DNA from: Vulcanisaeta sp. JCM 14467
Lineage (GTDB): Archaea > Thermoproteota > Thermoprotei > Thermoproteales > Thermocladiaceae
Length of the DNA stretch: 64,000 nt
Assembly: GCF_001316245.1 (NCBI RefSeq)
Contig: NZ_BBDM01000008.1
Location: 59,657 to 123,656 of the forward strand
Direction: 5' to 3'
The notes beneath the pieces are model-generated. The model ran no database searches, was not told where the DNA came from, and was given only the letters and a program-made list of their open reading frames with translations. The translations under genes were made by a program, and so were the position numbers. Below are positions 27,959 to 37,941 of this stretch, in pieces (position 1 is the stretch's first letter; every line of letters starts with the position of its first letter).

Positions 27959-28138
27959 AGTCCCTAATCGGCGTTTTTAAGGTGCCACGTAGGTATGTAC
28001 CTGGTCTATAATCATTGATCATTGGTGCTAAAGTCATTAAGGGTTTAATTCATCATGAGGTTAATCCAAATATTGGGTATTTCCGTGCTTATTAGTGAGG
28101 ATTACGTGGTTTTTAATGGAGGTATTATCAATCGCGAT

Positions 28139-28588
28139 TTATACGGAGCTCAGTATATTCCTAATCTCCTCAATCTTCCTCTCCAACTCACCACACCTCT
28201 CCTCAATCATCTTATTAACCTCATCCTCAGCGTACAACCTCTCAATCTTCAAGTCAGAGAAGTTAAGCTTATTCGCCTTCTGGTCATATGAGACAACCAC
28301 GCTAATCCTAACCAGGGCCAATTTATCGATATTCCTCTTTATCATCTCGTCATATACCGCCTTATTCAGCTCGGCGATATCCCTAAGTATTACGTCCTCA
28401 GGAACGGTCTTTGAAAACGCCGCGAAGGCCGCACGCCTAAGCTTGTCTGCGAACCTCGCCGCAATTATTATCCCGGTCCTTAATTCGACGGTTAATGGCC
28501 CCTGGAATGTGAATCCACTGTATAGTTTCTCATACTCCGCCGCTCGTTCCTTATCCCGTTCTACGTCCTCACTTGGCCTCCAAGACAT
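28139..28588 (-). CDS. DUF2258 family protein
   Basis: ELRTGIIIAARFADKLRRAAFAAF matches the hallmark of the crenarchaeal DUF2258 family (TGxxIAxxYADKxRR). A charged helix ends the protein (MIEERCGELERKIEEIRN). Length 149 residues. Function is not known; members are widely kept in crenarchaea, which suggests a housekeeping role. Confidence 0.65.
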   Translation of the reverse strand: MSWRPSEDVERDKERAAEYEKLYSGFTFQGPLTVELRTGIIIAARFADKLRRAAFAAFSKTVPEDVILRDIAELNKAVYDEMIKRNIDKLALVRISVVVSYDQKANKLNFSDLKIERLYAEDEVNKMIEERCGELERKIEEIRNILSSV

Positions 28589-28682
28589 ATTATGATTAAT
28601 AATTGTGCCTCATTTAAAATTTATTTCTCGACATTGGGTTAAACACTTAAGTAGGGGCTATTCTTATTATTCCTGATCTAAA

Positions 28683-28976
28683 TTGGGTGGTCTACGTAGG
28701 GTCGTGCTCGACGTTGACATACCGAGTAGTGTCTCCACGGTGGAGCTTGCGAATAGGTTGGGTAGGGTTAGTGGTGTTAAGGCTGTCAACGTAACCGTGA
28801 CCGACACGGATGTTGAGGTGCTGGGCTTGGTAATCGTTATCGAGGGTGATGACATTAATTACGATGATGCGAGGAGGGTTATTGAGGACCTTGGCGGTGC
28901 CATTAGGAGTATTGACCAGGTAATCGTTGGTGAGTACATACTTGAGCTCAATCCCCAGCTACTTAAGGAGAGGTAG
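28683..28976 (+). CDS. DUF211 family protein
   Basis: GLRRVVLDVDIPSSVSTVEL and VNVTVTDTDVEVLGLVIVIEG define DUF211, a ferredoxin-like fold of about 95 residues found across archaea and linked to metal or effector binding. The start is TTG at 28683. It precedes the membrane protein gene by two bases, so both are co-transcribed. Confidence 0.85.
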   Translation: MGGLRRVVLDVDIPSSVSTVELANRLGRVSGVKAVNVTVTDTDVEVLGLVIVIEGDDINYDDARRVIEDLGGAIRSIDQVIVGEYILELNPQLLKER

Positions 28977-28978
28977 GT

Positions 28979-29454
28979 ATGGCGAGTATTGACGGTAGGT
29001 ACTTGGTGCTCGGATTCCTTGACAGCGTATTAACTACGCTTATACTAGGCGAGAGCATGCGAAGCACTGTTAAGTTGGTGACCATTGTTACCGTGATTAA
29101 CCTGGTGACCGCATTCATGGCTGAGTACATCGAGGAGAGGAGTTCCCTGAGTCACATTGAGAGGTCTATGTTGATGAGGAGGGGTTCGTTGTTGAGGACT
29201 AGCCTGCACAGGAGGGCTATTTATGATGCGTTGATTAAGGGTTTGATCTTTGGCGCTGTGTCGTTGCTGGGTGCTTTAGTCACAGACTTCACGATGTATT
29301 TGGTAAGGGTGTTTTGGATACCTGTGATCCGGTGCTGATGCTTGGGGTCTTCGGTACATTGATGAGTAGGTATTTTAGGGGTAATGCTGTTCTGTGGCTG
29401 GTCCTTTACATAATGCTTGGTATAGTAATATCATTTGTTGGCACTATTATTTAA
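28979..29454 (+). CDS. VIT1/CCC1-like membrane protein
   Basis: RYLVLGFLDSVLTTLILGES and VTAFMAEYIEERSSLSHIERSM resemble the VIT1 family of iron/manganese transporters, in which the Glu-rich second segment binds metal. The frame is lost near 29300; the continuation DPVLMLGVFGTLMSRYFRG and VLYIMLGIVISFVGTII adds two more helices and a stop at 29452. About 158 residues restored. Pairing with DUF211 in one operon is common and may mean metal-dependent control (inference). Confidence 0.65.
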
Positions 29455-29462
29455 GTTAATGG

Positions 29463-29882
29463 TTATGCCGATAGATTGATAGGCTTTCCCTCTCTCAATA
29501 TTTTGTTCCCAAGCTCGGGATTGACCTTAAGTAATTGATCCTTAACCCTATCCAGGAAGGCCTTATCCTCCTCCTTATTCCTTAGCTCGTCGGGTAATAG
29601 TATTGGTATTTCATCCTTGATTGGGTACCAACGACCGCACTTGGGGCAGTATAGTATGCCCTCAACAACCTCCTTCTTAATGCATTCGTCGCAGGGTAGT
29701 TCCTGTGGGTTCGGATGATTTTTGATAAAGACATTCTTAAGCGCGCAGTATTCTTCGCAGAATGGTCTTTTATTCCACTCATACTTCCTCTCAGGGTATT
29801 CCCTCTCCTTAAGCACGATCAGTGTTAACGGGAATGTCTTATCGTACGGGCATGCCAAAACATCCATTAGTCTATACTTCAC
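29463..29882 (-). CDS. Trm112-like zinc-ribbon protein
   Basis: MKYRLMDVLACPYDKTFPL and LYCPKCGRWYPIKDEIPILLPD are the two halves of the Trm112 fold, with Cys pairs binding zinc. An insert with CDECIKKEV and CEEYCALK gives extra cysteines. Trm112 is the activating partner of several tRNA, rRNA and protein methyltransferases. Length 139 residues. Confidence 0.85.
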   Translation of the reverse strand: MKYRLMDVLACPYDKTFPLTLIVLKEREYPERKYEWNKRPFCEEYCALKNVFIKNHPNPQELPCDECIKKEVVEGILYCPKCGRWYPIKDEIPILLPDELRNKEEDKAFLDRVKDQLLKVNPELGNKILREGKPINLSA

Positions 29883-29933
29883 GAAGAGGATTAGTCAATG
29901 CCCTTTAATTACTTTTACCTCTTTATTGAGTCC

Positions 29934-31691
29934 TTAGTACTTCCTCTCCTCAGGCTTCCAGCGTGTTATCCTTACTGGTACGAAGCTTAGCCTTGGCCCG
30001 TCTACCGTGTAGAAGTATAGTGTGTGCTTTAGCCAGTTGGCGTCATCCCTCTTCGGGTAGTCTAGCCTGTAGTGGGCGCCCCTTGACTCCGTCCTCGTTA
30101 GTGCACCGACGGTTATTAACTCCGCCTGCTCGAGTAGGAAGTCGAGTTCAAGTATGTCCCTTAGGTTCGTGTTGTAGTACCTGCCTTATCCTCAATCCTC
30201 ACGTTCGAGAATCTCTCCCTCAATCTCTTAATCGTTGAGTATGCCTCCTCTAGGCCGCTCTTGTCTCTGAAGACGTATACGTACGTGTCCATTGTTCTAT
30301 TCAACTCTTCCCTAATGGCGTATGGGTTCTCGGCACCAACCTCCTTATGCAATAGCTTATCGAATATCCTACTCTCCTCATTAGCCACCTTAGTAGCTAT
30401 GTCGCCGCTGTACTCAAGCATTGAGTCTGGTGCAGACATTGCGTACTTAGCCGCCGCTGCGCCAGTCAACCTACCCCAGACAAGGCACTCACTTAGTGAG
30501 TTGCTACCTAGCCTATTTGCTCCGTGGACGCTTACGTTTGCTGCCTCACCGGCGGCCCATAGGTTTGGAACTCTAGTATTCACACCATCGAGTAGGACCT
30601 GACCGTATAGGTCAGTGCGTATGCCGCCCATCATGTAGTGCATCGCTGGCCTAACCGGTATTGGCTCATCGACTGGGTCAATACCCAGCGTCTTAATTAC
30701 TATCTCCCTAATCATCGGTAACCTCTTGTTGATTTTCTCCTCGCCTAAGTGCCTAAGGTCTAGTAATACGTAGCATAGCCCTGACTCTTCATCCATGAAT
30801 CCCCTACCTCCATGCACTCCGTGATTATTGACCTACTAACTATGTCCCTTGGCGCTAGCTCCATCCTACTTGGTGCGTACCTCTTCATGAATCTCTCACC
30901 CTCCTTATTGATTAAGTAGCCACCCTCACCCCTGGCACCCTCGGTTATTAGGATGCCGTTAGGTACTAGGGCCGTTGGGTGGAATTGCGGAAACTCCATG
31001 TCAGCGAGTGGTAACCCAGCCCTGTAGGCCAGTGAGTATCCATCGCCTGTTGAGGACCAGGCCATTGTCGTGAATTTGTAGACCCTACCATTACCGCCGG
31101 TGGCTATTATACCTGCCTTGGACAGTATTACCTTGAACTCGCCAGTCCTTAGGTCTATGGCCGTGATGCCCCTGAACACTCCATTATCCATGAGCAGTGA
31201 CGTTACGAAGTGCTCGTGGAGCATCTCTACATTATCGAACCTGAGTACATTGTCGTATAGCGTGCTCATTAAGAAGAAGCCACTCTTATCCTGAGCGAAG
31301 GTCGTCCTCGGGATCGACATGCCTCCAAATGGTCTCTGAAGTATCCTACCCTTATCATCCTCGACCAGGGAACGCCCAGGTGATCCATGAATATTATTTC
31401 CTTAGGCGCCTCCTGAACCAGTAGCTCAACTGCGTCCTGGTCTGCCAGGAAGTCGCTACCCTTGACCGTGTCGTAGGCGTGTAGGTCGATACTATCACCT
31501 GTCTCCTTTGGGTATAGGACTGCGCTTGCACCGCCTTCGGCGCTAACGGAGTGGCTCCTCATTGCGTGGACCTTTGATAATACTGCAATTCTTATCTTGC
31601 CCTGGGAAACCCTAGCCGCTTCAAATGCGGCCCTTAAACCGGCTAGGCCGGAACCAATTATCACTAGATCGTACTTAAGTACTTCAACCAT
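29934..31691 (-). CDS. sdhA: succinate dehydrogenase/fumarate reductase flavoprotein subunit
   Basis: [20 protein letters not shown] binds [21 protein letters not shown] carries the flavin-linking His region, [17 protein letters not shown] and [21 protein letters not shown] the substrate site, and [15 protein letters not shown] plus [17 protein letters not shown] the C-terminal FAD contact. Three single G losses (about 31359, 30808 and 30183, each GGG read as GG) break the frame. The restored C-terminus runs [17 protein letters not shown] to the TAA at 29934, giving about 586 residues. No iron-sulfur or membrane subunit adjoins it in this window. Confidence 0.9.
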
Positions 31692-31796
31692 ACTCTAACC
31701 CGTTTTACATAAGTGATTTATATTTTCTTCCCTTATTGAAGTTTAACAGACCCGGGATAAGCATTATTAATACCCTTCCTAATGTGGCTTACCTGA

Positions 31797-32791
31797 ATGG
31801 CGTTTTTAAATGAGGAGGAATTAGAGGGTAAGATTAGGGAGTTGAGTGGTGAAATTCTTAAGGTTAGGAACGAAATTGAGGCCAAGGAGAAGGAGAGGGA
31901 GGGCCTTCGTAATGAGTTGAATAAGGTTAGGGAGGAGTTGAACGCCATAATAAACCAGCTCAATAGTAAGAGGACTGAGTTAAAGAGTATCAAGGATGAG
32001 ATTGCTAGGTTGAGGAAGAATAGGGATGATGTGGTAAATACATTGAAGCAGCTTAAGGAGAGGAGGACCGAGTTGCTTAATCGGATTAAGGAGTTGATTG
32101 ATAGAGTAAGGAAGTATAGGGAGTTGGCTAAAATGATTAATGACTTGGTTGGTGGTAAACCTGTTGATAGGGAGAAATTGAAAGAGTTGATTGATAAGCT
32201 CGAGTTTGAGCATGAGATATCACCCACGGATCCTGAGAAGGAGTGGGAGTTCTTCAGGACAATACAGCAATTGGAGAAGGAGTTGAGTGCGGCCGAGGTA
32301 CTCTCGAGAATTAAGGAGTATATAGGTCGTGATTCTCAGGAGATTGAGAAGATGCGTAAGGAGAGGATGGAGTTGGGCCAGCAAATGAGGGATCTCTATA
32401 ATAATGCCCTTACTAACATTAAGGCCCGGATACAGGAATTGAAGAAGAAGAGGGAGTCCATTGTGAATGAGATTGTTCAGCTAAAGGGTAAGAGAGATTC
32501 ACTTAAGGCTAGGAGAGATGAGTTGAAAAAGACAATATTGAGTAAGTCGGCTGAAATTAAGGAGTTAAGGGCCGTTTAAGGGAGTTAAATGATGAATTGA
32601 ATAAGTACCAACTACTATTGGCTGCGGCGCGTAAATCGAAGAACTTAGCCGTGAAGAAACAGGAGGAGGCGAAAATTAAGGAGGAGGCGAAGAAGAGGGC
32701 GGAAGAGGGTCTTCAGAAATTGATGAGAGGTGAGAGAGTATCACTGAATGATTTATTAGGTCTGGAGTTTGAGGAAGATAATGAGAAGTAA
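31797..32791 (+). CDS. long coiled-coil protein
   Basis: Nearly the whole protein is Glu/Lys/Arg/Leu heptad (for example ELNKVREELNAIINQLNSKR), broken only by the hinge MINDLVGGKPVDREKLKEL and HEISPTDPEKEWEF. It belongs with the archaeal coiled-coil group COG1340-like (inference from layout). A C lost near 32572 (GGGCCCG) splits off the tail KYQLLLAAARKSKNLAVKK and EKLMRGERV-type end. Restored length about 331 residues. It is followed within four bases by DUF373, so the pair is an operon and perhaps works together. Confidence 0.75.
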
Positions 32792-32794
32792 GCC

Positions 32795-33900
32795 ATGTCT
32801 AAGCTCGTTAGAAGGCTAATAGTACTTTACGTTGATAGGGATAATGATGTAGGCGAGAGACTTGGCGTTCCCACGCCAATAATTGGTAGGAATAACGTGC
32901 TCAAGGTGGCCACTGAGTACATACTTAGGTATCCAGATGATTCTGATGCCAACGCCATGTTTGGCGCAATACAGCTCTATGACACGTTAATTTCAACGTT
33001 TGGCGCCGAAAACGTAGAGATAGCCGTGGTTACGGGGACAAGTTCAGAAGACGTTACCGCAGACATGAAAATACTCAATGAAGTCGATAGAGTGCTCCAG
33101 GTATTTGATGCTGATGGATTTATCGTAGTTTCCGATGGACCATCTGATGAGGTTGTTGTACCACTTATACAGTCAAGGAGACCTGTGGTCTCTGTTAGGA
33201 GGATTGTGGTTAAGCAGACGAGGGGTTTTGAGGAGTTTGCTGTGCTAGCCAGGTACTACATTGGTAAGTTATTTAGTGAGCCTAGGTATAGGAGGTACGC
33301 ACTTGGCGTGCCTGGAGCCCTATTACTGATTTATGGCGCGTTTTATAGCGTGTGGCCGTACATACCCGCCGTGGTTAGGACGATGATTATAGCGAGCATA
33401 ACGATACTGCTGGGTGCCGCATTTATACTCTACGGCTTTAATCTTCATGAGAGCCTCCTTCGATTTCTCAGGATGTATGAGGCCACGTTCTTCATATCAG
33501 CCCTCTCGATATTCTTCGTAATAATATACTCACTATCCACGTACTACATGCTACACGAGACAATACCACTCTGGGGTACATTGAATGCCTTTGATTTAAT
33601 TGGGCTTGTAGTTGGGGCAATACTCACGGTTAATGTAATTGAGGTTTACATAAAGTTTAGGATTAAGCCTTCGGTAGGATAGCGGCTGACGTGCTCTTGA
33701 CCGTATTCCTACTAATGGTGGCTAGCGACTTGGCAGGTTACATGTTTGGTAAGGTGGGTACGTACACCCTACTCTTCGATTTGATGATCTACACTGTGGT
33801 AGGGTTAATAACATTAATTACGTTGGGTATTTTAAGAAATAGGTATGGTAAGGCTAAGGGTGGAGGTAAGTCAGGACCTAAAGGCGTTAGCGTACGGTGA
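32795..33900 (+). CDS. DUF373 family membrane protein
   Basis: IVLYVDRDNDVGERLGVPTP and GAIQLYDTLISTFGAENVEI, VEIAVVTG and DGFIVVSDGPSDEVVVPLIQ are typical of DUF373, an archaeal family with a soluble N-terminal domain and several C-terminal membrane helices. An A lost near 33675 divides the helices; the continuation AADVLLTVFLLMVASDLAG is in the next frame. The final residues overlap the methylase gene start. Confidence 0.85.
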
Positions 33901-34618
33901 GTTAGAGGCAATAGCCGAGCTATCAGGTGGTTACCCGGACCTTATTGACGATTCTAGAGATTTAGTGGTAGATTATAGGGGCGATCTTGAGGCATTAAAG
34001 AGGAGGATTTGTAGGGCGGCATTAATAAAGCGCGTCTTTATCAGTAATGGCATTAGTGAAGAACCCCTTATAGAACTTGATAGGTCAAGGTACAGAGTCC
34101 TGAAGAGGGGTAGGCAGGGTGATGCTGCCGTTATCGATCTACACATTGCAAGACTCCTCGTTAATTTAGCAAGGACCGAAGAAGATGGGGTTTTCCTTGA
34201 CCCATTCGTTGGCACCGGAGTGATTGCCCAGGAGGCTATGTTAGTTGGCGCTTATGTGATTGGGATGGACATTAACCCGAAGTACTTAGGTTCATTAAAC
34301 AACAATGTGCATGCCGATTCCGTGAATTCTGATTCATTATTAAGTCCCATTAAGGATGGGTCGATTCACGCAATAGCCACAGACCCTCCATATAATAGAT
34401 TATCAATAAGCGATGTGGACCTAGACTCATTATACAGGGGTTTTGCTAAGGAAGCGTTCAGGGTATTAAGGAATGGCGGCTATGTGGCTTTTTCACACCC
34501 TACCTACGTTGATTCTCTTGACTGGTTCCTGAATATAGGTTTTGAATTAGTGATTAGTGGCTTGCAGTATGTTCATGGTGGATTGACGCGGTTAATCTAC
34601 GTTTTTAAGAAGCCCTAA
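33845..34618 (+). CDS. tRNA (guanine-N2) methyltransferase, Trm-G10/TRMT11-like
   Basis: FLDPFVGTGVIAQEAMLVGA is the SAM motif, GMDINPKYLG the acidic end of strand two, and TDPPYNRLSI the (D/N)PPY catalytic motif of amino-methylating enzymes of COG1041. The N-terminal KALAYGELEAIAELSGGYPD is the start of the THUMP-like part, as in archaeal Trm-G10, which makes m2G/m2,2G at position 10 of tRNA. At 257 residues it is shorter than most (about 330). Confidence 0.8.
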   Translation: MVRLRVEVSQDLKALAYGELEAIAELSGGYPDLIDDSRDLVVDYRGDLEALKRRICRAALIKRVFISNGISEEPLIELDRSRYRVLKRGRQGDAAVIDLHIARLLVNLARTEEDGVFLDPFVGTGVIAQEAMLVGAYVIGMDINPKYLGSLNNNVHADSVNSDSLLSPIKDGSIHAIATDPPYNRLSISDVDLDSLYRGFAKEAFRVLRNGGYVAFSHPTYVDSLDWFLNIGFELVISGLQYVHGGLTRLIYVFKKP

Positions 34619-35268
34619 TCAATACCGAGCAATCTCCTAATATTCTTAGCAGCCATTACAGGGTCTGGGGCCTGCGTTATTGCTCTACCGACAATCACTA
34701 TGTCGATGTTGGTACCCTTAATCCTAGGCGCCACCTTCTCATCAATACCACCCGCTATTGCGACTGCCAATCCATAATTATTCCTAATGTTTACGGCCTC
34801 GCTTATTAAGTCCTCAACTGTTAAACCCCTACTTCTTTGGACATCAATACCAAGGTGAAGACCAACGTAGTCAGGCCTTAACCCCGCATTAACCAACTCC
34901 TCGACCCTCGCCATAGGGTTCTTAACACTTATCATGTCAATTAATGACTTAGCACCAAATCTCCTTGTCTCATTAATGAACTCACCAATTGTCTCATTAG
35001 CCGCGGCCCCAAGGACACTCACTATGCTTGCGCCGGCGTTAATGGCTAACCTGGCCTCAAGAGCGCCTACGTCCATGGTCTTCAGGTCAGCCATTATCTC
35101 CGCATTTGGGCAGGCAACCCTTAATGCACTGACGGTTAATACGCCCGCCGCCTTTATTAGGGGAGTCCCCGCCTCAACAATATCAACAACCTCTGCACTG
35201 CATAATTTACGTGCTAAGTCAATGGCCGCACTGGGCTCCGTTAGGTCCAACGCCACCTGCAACTTCAA
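34615..35268 (-). CDS. 3-hexulose-6-phosphate synthase
   Basis: LQVALDLTEPSAAIDLA, VDIVEAGTPLIKAAGV, EIMADLKTMDVGALEA and VAIAGGIDEK are the beta-barrel blocks of HPS/KGPDC in the OMP decarboxylase superfamily, with the catalytic DxKxxD. In archaea without the pentose phosphate pathway the reverse HPS reaction supplies ribulose 5-phosphate. The isomerase partner (PHI) is not next to it or fused. The 3' end overlaps the convergent methylase gene by four bases. Confidence 0.85.
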   Translation of the reverse strand: MKLQVALDLTEPSAAIDLARKLCSAEVVDIVEAGTPLIKAAGVLTVSALRVACPNAEIMADLKTMDVGALEARLAINAGASIVSVLGAAANETIGEFINETRRFGAKSLIDMISVKNPMARVEELVNAGLRPDYVGLHLGIDVQRSRGLTVEDLISEAVNIRNNYGLAVAIAGGIDEKVAPRIKGTNIDIVIVGRAITQAPDPVMAAKNIRRLLGID

Positions 35269-35274
35269 CTAGAC

Positions 35275-35721
35275 TCACCAACTCCTGAATATTATCTTAA
35301 CTGGAATACCCATCTTTAACTCAACGAGTATGGGTACGTCAGCCTTATCGCCAAGCTTGCTAGCGATAATGTCAAGTACGTCCTTAACCCTCATTAATGC
35401 AGCTAACCTATCGGCCATCGCCTTCCTACTCTCATCTAATGTTTCATACTCATCGATTGGCCTTGGGTCGAAGATTATCTTAAGGCCCGTGAGTTCTATC
35501 GCCGTTGATAATGATAATTGCTGACCCTTACCAACAATCTCCTCAATCATCTTCATTAACGCCATGTACTTATCGGCCTTAACCCTTAATTCGCTCATCA
35601 TTCCCTCAATATCCTTAATCCTCCTTTCAAGATCGCTTATTTGGCTATTTACATAGTTGAGCAGCTCCTTAACTCCATTAAAGGTCATTAATTCGAGGTC
35701 GGGCGTGCTTGACATACTCAT
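35275..35721 (-). CDS. hypothetical protein, 148 residues
   Basis: A helical N-terminal coiled coil (LLNYVNSQISDLERRIKDIE) is followed by FDPRPIDEYETLDESRKAMA and a strand-rich end (VPILVELKMGIPVKIIFRSW). No family is recognised. It is in line with and just upstream of the HPS gene, six bases away, so probably co-transcribed. Confidence 0.65.
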   Translation of the reverse strand: MSMSSTPDLELMTFNGVKELLNYVNSQISDLERRIKDIEGMMSELRVKADKYMALMKMIEEIVGKGQQLSLSTAIELTGLKIIFDPRPIDEYETLDESRKAMADRLAALMRVKDVLDIIASKLGDKADVPILVELKMGIPVKIIFRSW

Positions 35722-35778
35722 TAATTTGTTACCAAAGTGCTTAAAAAAAATATCGCTTGTAAAAAAATTGAGAGAAAA

Positions 35779-37149
35779 TTAGGTTAACCACCAGGGACGT
35801 GACCAAAGAAACTCCTCAATTATAGCCCTCTCGCCCTGTTCAAAATTGTTTAAGTCATCAACCGACCTTATCTTTACGTACATCGCATTAGTGATGGAAG
35901 CCCTTAAATGCTTTAACGATATGGTAGATACCAAGTACTTAATTGCATCAACAGCATCGTAGAACCTCCTCTTCCTAACCACAAACCAGCGTGAACCCCT
36001 TATGAATGGACCAACAACGCTTGGTTCATTAACATACTTCCTAATGAATCCATCAACGGCATTTGAATTAACAGGCGGGCCTTCATGCAATTCATACGGT
36101 GGGAGCTCAAGCTCGCTTAGGGTTATTATTAGGAGGATTACTGATTTATCGTCGCTCCAAGCCGTTGATCGGATAACCTCGAAATCAAGTTTCTTAAGAT
36201 TCCTATTTAATGATGACAAAAGCTTCCTAATTTCACCCCATACAACGTCCGGAGATGTATTCCCTGGGTAAGGCATTCTCATGACCACCGTTGGTAATAC
36301 CCAAGTGGGCTTCACGGCTTTATGCACCCTCATGAAGAACTCCACCCGTGGATTCCTAAGGAACTCCCGTGACGCTGCTATGGCCGTGGCTAGTACCTCC
36401 CTACTTATTGATGCTGCGGCATTTCGACTTGGGTCGACAGGGTCTATTATTATGACAGGTGACTTAAACTTCCTTATGGCATCCCTCTCATTGTACGCGC
36501 CTGTCATGTCTATGAATACGTGTCTTGTTGACCAATTACTAATGGCCTTGATTGTGTTGAGAAATGAACCATAGTATATTATTAATAGTTCGCTCACGTA
36601 GCCGCTAAATCCCTGGACCTTGATCTCGGCACCGTAAACACCCACTGACTTGAAGAATGCCTTCAATAGCCTGACGTCGGTAGCCCTATGGCCAAGCCTA
36701 CCATTTACGAACTCTGTATGTAATGGTGTCCTATCGGCTGCGGTTAATGGCTTTTCACCAGGGCTTATGCGTATGCATGGAACTACGTCTATTTCAAATT
36801 CATTAATTAGTAGTTGAATGTATGGATGCTGAGCATACCTAATACTCCATTTAATATCATTCTCGACGGCTATACCTATTAAATCATTGGTTATGCTACC
36901 ATCCCTAATCCTATCAATGTAATCCCTGGGCAAAATAATGAAGATATCGATATCCCTATCGCCGGGTAACCACGTGTCCTTTGCTATGGAACCCTGTATT
37001 GATACAGTAAAATCCCTGTAACCACGCCTTGATAACCCATTCGTCAGTAATTTAACAACCTCATTTGCTGTGTCGATAACCCTAACCCTCTCCTCAGGGC
37101 TTGGTGTAACAATCCTTATGGCTTCTGACAAGACTTCTTCAATATTCAC
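35779..37149 (-). CDS. cca: CCA-adding enzyme, archaeal class I
   Basis: FTVSIQGSIAKDTWLPGDRD continues as IDIFIILP: the GSxAKxTxLxGxxDxDxF nucleotidyltransferase motif of archaeal CCA enzymes. FEIDVVPCIRI gives the third carboxylate, and the tail and neck domains follow (NGRLGHRATDVRLLKAFFKS). At 456 residues it is full length and unbroken. The enzyme repairs or adds the 3' CCA, although the tRNAs in this window already encode CCA. Confidence 0.95.
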   Translation of the reverse strand: MNIEEVLSEAIRIVTPSPEERVRVIDTANEVVKLLTNGLSRRGYRDFTVSIQGSIAKDTWLPGDRDIDIFIILPRDYIDRIRDGSITNDLIGIAVENDIKWSIRYAQHPYIQLLINEFEIDVVPCIRISPGEKPLTAADRTPLHTEFVNGRLGHRATDVRLLKAFFKSVGVYGAEIKVQGFSGYVSELLIIYYGSFLNTIKAISNWSTRHVFIDMTGAYNERDAIRKFKSPVIIIDPVDPSRNAAASISREVLATAIAASREFLRNPRVEFFMRVHKAVKPTWVLPTVVMRMPYPGNTSPDVVWGEIRKLLSSLNRNLKKLDFEVIRSTAWSDDKSVILLIITLSELELPPYELHEGPPVNSNAVDGFIRKYVNEPSVVGPFIRGSRWFVVRKRRFYDAVDAIKYLVSTISLKHLRASITNAMYVKIRSVDDLNNFEQGERAIIEEFLWSRPWWLT

Positions 37150-37200
37150 AATGTGGGATTAATGTCATGGATTAATAAAGCCACTCCCCTATTAATCACC

Positions 37201-37941
37201 TTAATTGCCAATAATATTGTTGAGCTTATCCTTAATCTTAGTTAATAAGTCCCTAACCCTATTGAGGAATTCCTCATTCGTGACGAAGCCCTGCAGTTCC
37301 TCAATCATCTCATCGATACCCATGTCGAGGGGGTTTAAACCAAGCCCGGCCAGGTAGGCGAGGACCTCGAGGGCTGTATCCTCGCTTAAACCCTCCTCCT
37401 TAACCACGTCTATTATTACCTTACCAACGACATACAGCTTAAGTGTGCTAACATCAGTATTAAGTGCATGGGCAAGCCCCTCGTAATCGCCTTTACGAAA
37501 CTCCTCAATGAATGCATTAAAGTCGCCATACCTATCCTTAACTATGTTGTCAAAGTACTTACTCACGGCCTTAACGTACTTTGAGTATATCCTAACAGCA
37601 TCCTCAATCTCCTCAACACCATCTATGGCGCCCCTGTATGACATTACTGCGCCTTCGGTGGTTAGCTCATCAATCAAGCCCTCATTTATTAATTCAAGGA
37701 ATTTATCACCAGCCTCCTCATAAATCCTCCAATCACCCTCCTCAATAGCCTTACACAGCAGATAAAATGCCGAGCACAAATCACCCTTCACCTTCACGGC
37801 ACTTAGGTAATCCTCACCCAAGCCCTGAGCATTATTTAAGACACCCCTGCACGCGTCGTAGTACTGCATGGCCCTGGCTATATCACCATGTGTGAAGTAG
37901 TAATTAGCAAGAACTTCCGAGGAATCCATCATACTCAACAC
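37201..37941 (-). CDS. hypothetical helical (TPR-like) protein
   Basis: Mostly helix, with repeats that look like degenerate TPR units (ANYYFTHGDIARAMQYYDAC). Length 246 residues, rich in Asp and Glu. It overlaps the gene upstream by seven bases and must be co-transcribed with it. No family is recognised. Confidence 0.6.
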   Translation of the reverse strand: MLSMMDSSEVLANYYFTHGDIARAMQYYDACRGVLNNAQGLGEDYLSAVKVKGDLCSAFYLLCKAIEEGDWRIYEEAGDKFLELINEGLIDELTTEGAVMSYRGAIDGVEEIEDAVRIYSKYVKAVSKYFDNIVKDRYGDFNAFIEEFRKGDYEGLAHALNTDVSTLKLYVVGKVIIDVVKEEGLSEDTALEVLAYLAGLGLNPLDMGIDEMIEELQGFVTNEEFLNRVRDLLTKIKDKLNNIIGN

